Source: Channallabes apus (Eukaryota; Chordata; Actinopteri; Siluriformes; Clariidae). From it: a stretch of 64,000 bases of DNA. Both the position numbers and the translations under genes were made by a program. This document shows positions 57,331 through 64,000 of the stretch, piece by piece. The notes under the pieces were generated by a model that was not told where the DNA came from, ran no database searches, and saw only the letters and a program-made list of their open reading frames with translations. Location: assembly GCA_030522415.1 (NCBI GenBank), contig CM060106.1, forward strand, positions 29,567,485-29,631,484. The letters are read 5' to 3'. The first letter of the stretch is position 1. Every line of letters begins with the position of its first letter.

Positions 57331-58889
57331 TATGTAAAGATATGTAGTGTACTGTATTTCAGGGAGTTTTTCTTTTAGGTGACTGGACAGGGAATGGTAA
57401 TTGATCGTGCTTTTTCACATAGTAGATAGTGAGTAATCCATGGATTAGATGACTGTTGGAAACTCGCAGATGCATAACAGTCTTTTAGATGATGTAAGCC
57501 ATGTCATCTTGACATCATTTTCATTTACCCTGTAGTTTTATCTATGCAATAGGTAAATATGGTATAATGGCTTGTAAAAATATCACACATATGAAAAGTT
57601 ACAGCAATTCATGTGGATGGCATTAACTGTAAGTAGGATTTCCAAATGTAAAAAAAAAGGCATGAGCATTGAATTAAAGTATTTATTCAAAGGATTCACA
57701 ATTCTATTTCACAACAAGTGTCTTAAACAAAAGTGTTTAAGAAAAAATGTCTCATAGCCATAGTCTTGCTGATATGCTTTGTTTCTTTGTGCAATCAGAC
57801 AGGATTAAGAACTACAAAATTACACTGTAAGTTCGTTAAAAGAAAAAAAACTGGATATGTAGGTTTATTCAAAAGCATTTATATATGAGCAAGAAGGTGG
57901 GCTCTGTATGTTGAGTGTGCTCAATGAACAGCCTTGTTAGTGCAAATTGTTGATTTAGCTATTTATAAAATGCTCTATTCATAAGTGGAATAGAGGCCCA
58001 CTGTGACCACACCTATCCAGACTCTGACACTGTGGCCAGAGAGGAGGTCCACTGCCATTGCAAGGCTGGAGTATGACAAGCAAAACAAAGAAGCCTCAAG
58101 GAAAATCTCCAGGAGCTGACATCAGTTACCAGGTTTTGGCTCTGATCGTGAGCTCACAAACAGCCTTTATGTGCCACAATCAGGAAATAGTATATAACGA
58201 CTTAAAGTTGTTTCTCTGTGAAAGTGGAGTCATTGTGTGGTGGGTACATCATGTAATAGGTGTAGCTTTGGTTGATATAGCTCAGTGATTTACAACCATT
58301 ATAAATGATGCAGTGTATAGTTTCAACTATCATGGTAACTTGATGCCTCAAAGTGTTTATCATTGAATAGTGATTTGTAAATGAGCAATAAATCTCTGTC
58401 ATTTGAAAAAAAAAAAAAGTCTAAGAAAAAAAAATCCAATAGGCAAAAACCATTTTATTTTGATATTTAAATCATTAATGATTAAATTATCACATATCAT
58501 CTATTAAAAATCTAAGTTTCAAATACTGTTACATATATATTATATATTATACATAAAAAATATTATACATATAATACATATTATATAAATACATAATGTT
58601 TTAACCATTTTCTATTTATCAATTTATTACGAACTGTTAACTATTACCTATTCATTTATTAACTATTAACATGGATAATTAAACACGTATAATTTCTCCT
58701 TTCTTTTACTCATATATGAAAGAAGCACCATTATTAAGCTGGCAAGAAAAGTGTTTAGTGTCTTTCTGTCTCTGCACACATACAGTACCTGTATGCTGCC
58801 CCCCCCATGACCACTAGAGGGCACCCTCGCTTACAATACCTGGAATGTTCAAGTCAAATCAGGAACTTGGGAGAAAATTTCTCTTGAGT

Positions 58890-59830
58890 CTTCTTCTTCT
58901 TCTTCTTTGTCTTTCGGCTGTTCCCTTTCAGGGGTCGCCACAGCGAATCATCTGCCTCCATCTAACCCTGTCCTCTGCATCCTCTTCTCTCACACCAACT
59001 AACTTCATGTCCTCTCTCACTGCATCCATAAATCTCCTCTTTGGTCTTCCTCTAGACCTCCTGCCTGGCAGTTCCAACCTCAGCATCCTTCTACCGATAT
59101 ATTCACAATCTCTCCTCTGAACATGTCCAAACCACCTCAATCTGGCCTCTCTGACTTTATCTCCAAAACATCTAACATGGGTTGTCCCTCTGATGAACTC
59201 ATTCTTGATCATATCCATCCTTGTCACTCCCAAAGAGAACCTCAACATCTTAAGCTCTGCTACCTCTAGCTCTGCCTCCTGTCTTTTCTTCAGTGCCACT
59301 GTCTCTAAGCCATAGAGCATTGCTGGTCTCACCACTGTCCTGTACACCTTTCCTTTCATTCTCGCTGATACTCTTTTATCGCACAACACACCTGACACTT
59401 TTCTCCACCCATTCCAACCTGCCTGTACTCGTCTCTTCACCTCCTTTGAACACTCTCCGTTGCTCTGGACCGTTGACCCTAAGTACTTAAAATCCTGCAC
59501 CTTCTTTACCTCTGCTCCCTGTAGTCTCACTGTTCCTCTTGGGTCCCTCTCATTCACACACATGTATTCCGTCTTGCTGCGGCTAACCTTCATTCCTCTG
59601 CTTTCCAGAGCATACCTCCACCTCTCCAAATTTTCCTCCACCTGTTCCCTGCTCTCGCTACAAAGCACAATGTCATCTGCAAACATCATAGTCCATGGAG
59701 ACTCCCGTCTAACTTCATCTGTCATCCTGTCCATCACTAGAGCAAACAATAAGAGGCTTAGAGCCGATCCTTGATGCAGACCCACCTCCACCTTGAACTC
59801 TTCTGTCACACCTACAACATATCTTACCAC
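58890..59830 (-). mobile_element. 5'-truncated non-LTR retrotransposon with target duplication
   Basis: The minus strand encodes the C-terminal part of a reverse transcriptase and downstream region: GLHQGSALSLLLFALVMDRM, then the catalytic FADDIVLCSE, then KTEYMCVNE.., RRMLRLELPGRRSRGRPKRR and a GNSR end followed by a (GAA)n tail at 58890-58905. Flanked by an exact 13-bp duplication, ATTTCTCTTGAGT (58877-58889 and 59831-59843). The frame is open for 300 codons, so the insertion is fairly young. The family is probably RTE-like, but I cannot fix it. Confidence 0.92.
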
Positions 59831-60471
59831 ATTTCTCTTGAGTAAAGGTGTAAAATTTATTGACCTCTCCAGAAGTCTTTGTGCACAATAGGGTGATGAG
59901 ACTCTTAGCTGCAGGAAAACATGTGAATGATGTTAACCAGGAGTGTAAACCTGGATGCAGAAAGGGCTGATGTGGGTGCAGGCTTTCATTCCAAACGAGC
60001 AGTAGCCACACCTGATTGTCTATTGAAAGTCAAGTACGGCTAATTAAACAGGTCGAATCAGTTGTGGTTTCCGGGCAGCTGTAATAAGAGCCTGAGCCCA
60101 CATCAAGTTTTAAAGAAGGCCAAACGTCCATTATTCTGGTTGAGGTGGCCAAGAGCCCACAGCAGTCATTCCTGTCAACATTCATCGAGTGGAACTCCCG
60201 ATCCTTGAATATTGACTGATAACTTGTTGCCAACTAGCAGAAGAAACGCATCCGTATGTTGTAACTGTACATACAATCATTCACCAACACTACTTGCACA
60301 TTACAGGAACATAAAGTCCTGATCTCTTGATACAGAGAAAGAAAAACGTAGTTTTTACCTGGCTATGTATGTATATGTATGTATATATGTTTGCAGTTCT
60401 TTTACTGTACTTTGCTTTAGTTGTTTAAACCAATAAAGGCACTTTGCAACCTCAGGCACAAAGGAAAGTCT

Positions 60472-60560
60472 GGGTACTATGGGGAACAGATTTCACAGGT
60501 GATGCAAAAGCATAGAAGAACAATGCTTGAAAAAAGGCCCCTCGAGATCAGGCAAAAATT
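60472..60560 (+). repeat. Dispersed duplicate, copy 1
   Basis: GGGTACTATGGGGAACAGAT .. GATGCAAAAGCATAGAAGAA .. CCTCGAGATCAGGC; about 90 bp nearly identical to 61610-61712. Confidence 0.85.
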
Positions 60561-61309
60561 TACCATAGGAGGCTAAAGGAGTTTGAAAAGAATAAAAAAA
60601 AAATTCTTGCTGAGCATGAAAAAACGTAAACAATAAAAAAAAAATCTATACTTAACTTGTACTCGTGTGGGTTAGTGGTATAAATATTTTCATTAGACCA
60701 TTCAACAATGCTGTGGCTAACAGTGGGGGTGTGTTGAATATTTCCTGTACCAGCATGTCCCAGACAGTACTTCCAGCTGTATTTCACATCATGGGGAAGG
60801 GTTCTGTAAAGGGGGTGAGCATGTGGGGGGCTTAAGCATGAATAGTTACAAGGGCCCCTGAGTGACATGGGACCTTTAAAAACGCTAGGGTAATTTAAAA
60901 GTGTCCGCGTCAACAAGGTTGGGGACCCAGTATATTAGATTTTCAGGGGGATCAGAATGACTCTTGCTTATGCCCAGCTGCACCCCTGATGATAGATATG
61001 ATACAGATTTTCTATAAAAACAGCTAACTTTTTGGAAATTATAAATGCATAAGAACTTTTATTTGCTAAAACAAATGTATGATAAAAAAATTTAGGATTT
61101 TTTTCTTTACATTTTCTATTAACGTCTAAAGAGAGAGAGAAGTGCAGCTGTTAAGGGAACAACTATCTATTTCTGCTTTAATGTATGTATTACGTTATGG
61201 GACCTGATTAAGAAAGGGTTGAAATCAATTCATTAAGAAATTCATTATTTTACCTAGAATTATGTAATTATGATAACTTTATCAAAATGTAACACTTTTG
61301 TCATTTTTA

Positions 61310-61455
61310 AATGCTGACATCATGGCACAGGTTTTCCGTTGGATGCCCTTCTTGACGCAACCCTCCCATTGTATCGGGGATTTGGGATTAGCCCTGGGGT
61401 TTTGAGCATTGAACCCAGGCCTTTCGCATGGCGGGTTAGAAACCTACCATTGAGC
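61310..61455 (+). repeat. tRNA-like fish repeat fragment
   Basis: GGATGCCCTTCTTGACGCAA then CCCTCCCATTGTATC .. TTGAACCCAGGCC resembles a common fish SINE-type repeat. Recognised by pattern only. Confidence 0.45.
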
Positions 61456-61609
61456 CAACAATGAGCCAAATACAGTACCTCTCCCATGTGACATGATTGC
61501 TGAGTGGGTTTTACCTCAGGTATTAGACAATACTGATCATCGGAATGATAACTGGCTTCCCATTACAAACTTATAACAGTTTATAATGTTTTCAGTAGCA
61601 TATATACCT

Positions 61610-61712
61610 GGGTACTATGATGGGGAACAGATTTCACAGATGATGCAAAAGCATAGAAGAACAATGCAACAATGCTTGAAAAAAGGCACCTCGAGATCAG
61701 GCCCAAAAATTA
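61610..61712 (+). repeat. Dispersed duplicate, copy 2
   Basis: Second copy of the 60472-60560 segment, about 1.1 kb away in the same orientation, with small insertions (an extra AACAATGC block and a TGA). It lies in a 69-codon open frame of no recognised identity. Confidence 0.85.
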
Positions 61713-61859
61713 TGAAAGTGTTATTGTTTCTTCTGGTGTTTTCTGCAATGCAAATGATAATGGTCCCCTCCTCTCATAACACGTTCATCTCCTGAGTGTA
61801 TTGTAAGTGTATTGTGGGGGGATTCCGACAGCATGACTGGAAATAATAGCGCAAGGACT

Positions 61860-62012
61860 GCGCTCAATTTCTTCCCACTTTAACGGGAATTCTTCACGAC
61901 GGCAGGGGATTTCCAACAAGCTGGCAACCCATCCAGCTCGCCGCTCTCGCTATAGTCACGTTTGGATTCAGGAAGAGGTAGTGCTTCACGAGCTCAGTCG
62001 TTGCTAGCAAAG
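61860..62012 (+). promoter_or_regulatory. Probable promoter / noncoding first exon of the downstream gene
   Basis: A GC- and CpG-enriched segment (CTCGCCGCTCTCGCTATAGT, CACGAGCTCAGTCGTTGC) ending at a consensus donor, CAAAG|GTAGGT. The next plausible exon is the ATG exon at 63920. The transcription start is not defined. Confidence 0.4.
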
Positions 62013-63919
62013 GTAGGTTGCTAAAATACTTCCCAAATGAGACAAGATGCAAATATTTACAGTAATAATGAGATATATCGGAGGGATGACAAAATGTGAA
62101 TGTAAACACAGATAGCTAGCTAAACAAACAAAAAAGCAAAAGGAATTATTAGACTTAGCTAGTTTAGTTGGGTAAGTTAGCTAGCTAGCTAGACTAGCGA
62201 CTAGAATGTTGGTTCAGTTAAGCCAGAATTAATTAATATTTGTAAATTGTGCAATTTTTTTCGCTAATTTTGTCTTCCAGCTAGAAAAGTTTGCAGAAGT
62301 TTAACGCCGTCTGTTCGAACACTGGCACTTGTTGAATGTGTTTAAGTCGCTAGTTAGTCAATGTGAAAGCCGACCTCTGAAGCGTTTCAAAAGTCGAGGC
62401 ACCGCTTTCCATCACGGCCCCGCCCAGTTGTGTGTGTGTGTGTGTAGCAATAGGACTTGTATAAATGTGTGTAATATATTCATCTTTATCTCATCATGAC
62501 TAAAGCCCACTATCAGAATCATTAATCGTTATTTCTATTAGTTTTATCTTTGCTCGTATTTTTTGTGGATTATATAGGGATGCTCGGTATTGGCATCACC
62601 TTTTAGAGAAGATTTATTAAATTGCAGCAAAAATGTAGGTAGAAATCTCAGTGTGTATTCATTTATTCATCAAGATCACTAGTGTATCATATTAAAATAT
62701 ATTGTAAATAAAGAAGGAATACTTGCACTTAGAATATAATTCATGTTTTGTTTAGTTTTTTTGCATCGTCATGGTACCATAGATGAAAGTGATGTACAAA
62801 TACTATACCTTTTGCCAAGAAAAGGGGTTGGTTATTGGAAATCATGATCAGGGATTGGTTACTCTCATCCAGTGGTGATCAGGTATTGCTCATTTGAAAA
62901 CACTGTTGATCAGGGGTTGGGTATTGGGACACAGTGGTGATTAGGGATTGGTCAGTTAGACACTGCACACTGATGGCAAGTTGAGTGAACATATGTGTAT
63001 ATCTGTATACCTGTGAGTTTAAGACGGACATGGACATTTGTTCGACATGTTGCTAGATTTGTCACCAGACTCTCATGAGTTGGCTAAAGATTTTAACAAC
63101 AATGTCTTGAGTTTGGCCACACTGTTGGTGTTACCATTTAACGTTTTTATGATTTGATAATCCATCTTAAGTTGACAGTTTATTATGAAATCTTTGTAAA
63201 AATGTCTTTGCACATCCTTGTAAACATGACAAGGAACAACTCAAAAGGAAACAAAAATGTCAAATCCCCCAGCTGTACAGTACTTCTGAAAAAGTATTTT
63301 TGAGAAAAACATTTCCTGGAAAAGTCTTTTACACTGTTAGTATTTTGCTCAGTTGTCATTATAAAGCACAAGAGAGAATGGAATGAGAAAAACGGGGCAC
63401 TCGTCAAAGTGAATCAAAGAGATGGCTGTTTATGGTTAGGTCTAGTCAGCAATTCCTTGTTTTTCTATGCTATGTTTTACAAGCTATGTGGCAACAGAGG
63501 TAGGCATGTGAAGTGTTCAAAAGAGAAATGGTGGTGGTGCTATAGTATGAGTTCTAACAAGGTGCTTATATTGCTTCCTTGTATGGCTCTTCCACCTGTA
63601 TTTATATGTGTCACACAGCATCAAAGTAGTATCGACCTATTTATATTTGATGTATTTAACTGACCATAGGAAAAAATTATTTTCAACACCATTCTACATG
63701 CAGATGATCTATTCGTAAAGTCTGTCACGCCTGTACTTTCGACTTGTGTAAAAGCGGCATCTTAGAGAGCATATAGGTCTATATAACATTTTATATTCTG
63801 TAGTGTAAAATTTTGTACAAAACTGTTGTCTTGTTTCATGCTTAATGAATAAATGTACAAATGCACCAGTAACTAGTAATACTTATCTTCTCCTTCCTCT
63901 CCCTTTTTCATTTATATAG
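62013..63919. other. Putative intron 1 of the right-edge gene
   Basis: AT-rich, with a short (GT)n near 62430-62447 and a run of imperfect ATTGGT/GTGATCAGG repeats at about 62820-62970. No coding exon recognised. Confidence 0.4.
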
Positions 63920-64000
63920 ATGGCGTGTGGTGACATGCATAAATCCGATCCTGATGAGTATCCATTCTCAAGATGCATGGTTGAAATGGAGAAAGAGAGG
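63920..64000 (+). CDS. First coding exon of an unrecognised gene (cut by window edge)
   Basis: A pyrimidine-rich acceptor (CCTCTCCCTTTTTCATTTATATAG) leads directly into an ATG. 27 codons are open to the edge: MACGDMHKSDPDEYPFSRCM then VEMEKER. Polar, with acidic and basic residues; no signal peptide. I do not recognise the protein. Confidence 0.45.
   Translation, partial: MACGDMHKSDPDEYPFSRCMVEMEKER

Larger units (their letters stand above)
52441..58889. other. Gene-poor intergenic stretch
   Basis: No supported gene. Contains a 30-base T run (54872-54901) and a Tc1-like relic (56955-57330). The open frames here are short and not recognisable. Confidence 0.6.

Overview
The window is from a ray-finned fish (teleost) nuclear genome. 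The genes are vertebrate and intron-rich, with GT..AG introns. The intervening DNA is AT-rich and full of typical fish repeats: several Tc1/mariner-like elements of different ages, hAT-like and other non-autonomous inverted-repeat elements, a tRNA-headed SINE family with (GAAT)n tails, a 5'-truncated non-LTR retrotransposon, and long microsatellites. I cannot name the species. All gene models below were built by hand from exon similarity, splice sites and reading phase.

Layout. (1) 2030-12819, minus strand: the first 14 coding exons (about 625 of ~770 residues) of a carnitine O-palmitoyltransferase 1 gene; its 3' exons lie left of position 1. It carries two alternative versions of one coding exon (7807-7894 and 6769-6853), similar in sequence and identical in phase, which look mutually exclusive. 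(2) 13515-20112: repeat-rich intergenic DNA between divergent genes, with a broken Tc1 element, several SINEs, a BovB-like fragment and a ~540 bp polypyrimidine tract. (3) 20113-29514, plus strand: complete mfge8 (lactadherin), 10 coding exons, 478 aa, three EGF and two discoidin domains with an RGD. (4) 31996-34882, plus strand: complete hapln3 (hyaluronan and proteoglycan link protein 3), 4 coding exons, 359 aa. (5) 38104-48518, minus strand: complete acan (aggrecan core protein), 18 coding exons, 1551 aa, with G1, interglobular, G2, a short Ser-Gly chondroitin-sulfate region, two EGF, C-type lectin and sushi domains; a likely noncoding first exon ends at 51436. (6) 51.7-61.8 kb: gene-poor DNA with transposon relics and a LINE fragment. 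(7) 61.86-64.0 kb, plus strand: a probable noncoding first exon and the first coding exon of an unrecognised gene that runs off the right edge.

The order mfge8-hapln3-acan is the conserved vertebrate cluster (human 15q26). hapln3 and acan are convergent, and their products act together: link proteins stabilise aggrecan binding to hyaluronan in cartilage matrix. mfge8 is a secreted integrin/phosphatidylserine adaptor. cpt1 is a mitochondrial outer-membrane enzyme with no functional link to the cluster.

Best leads: the cpt1 alternative exon pair, with one exon CPT1A-like and the other CPT1B-like and a MITE between them; an extra 33-residue acan exon between G2 and the CS region; an acan interglobular domain without the familiar aggrecanase motif; a hAT-like element nested in a Tc1 relic with an exact 8-bp duplication; a full-length Tc1-like element with an intact transposase; and SINE or microsatellite sequence abutting splice sites in mfge8 and acan.
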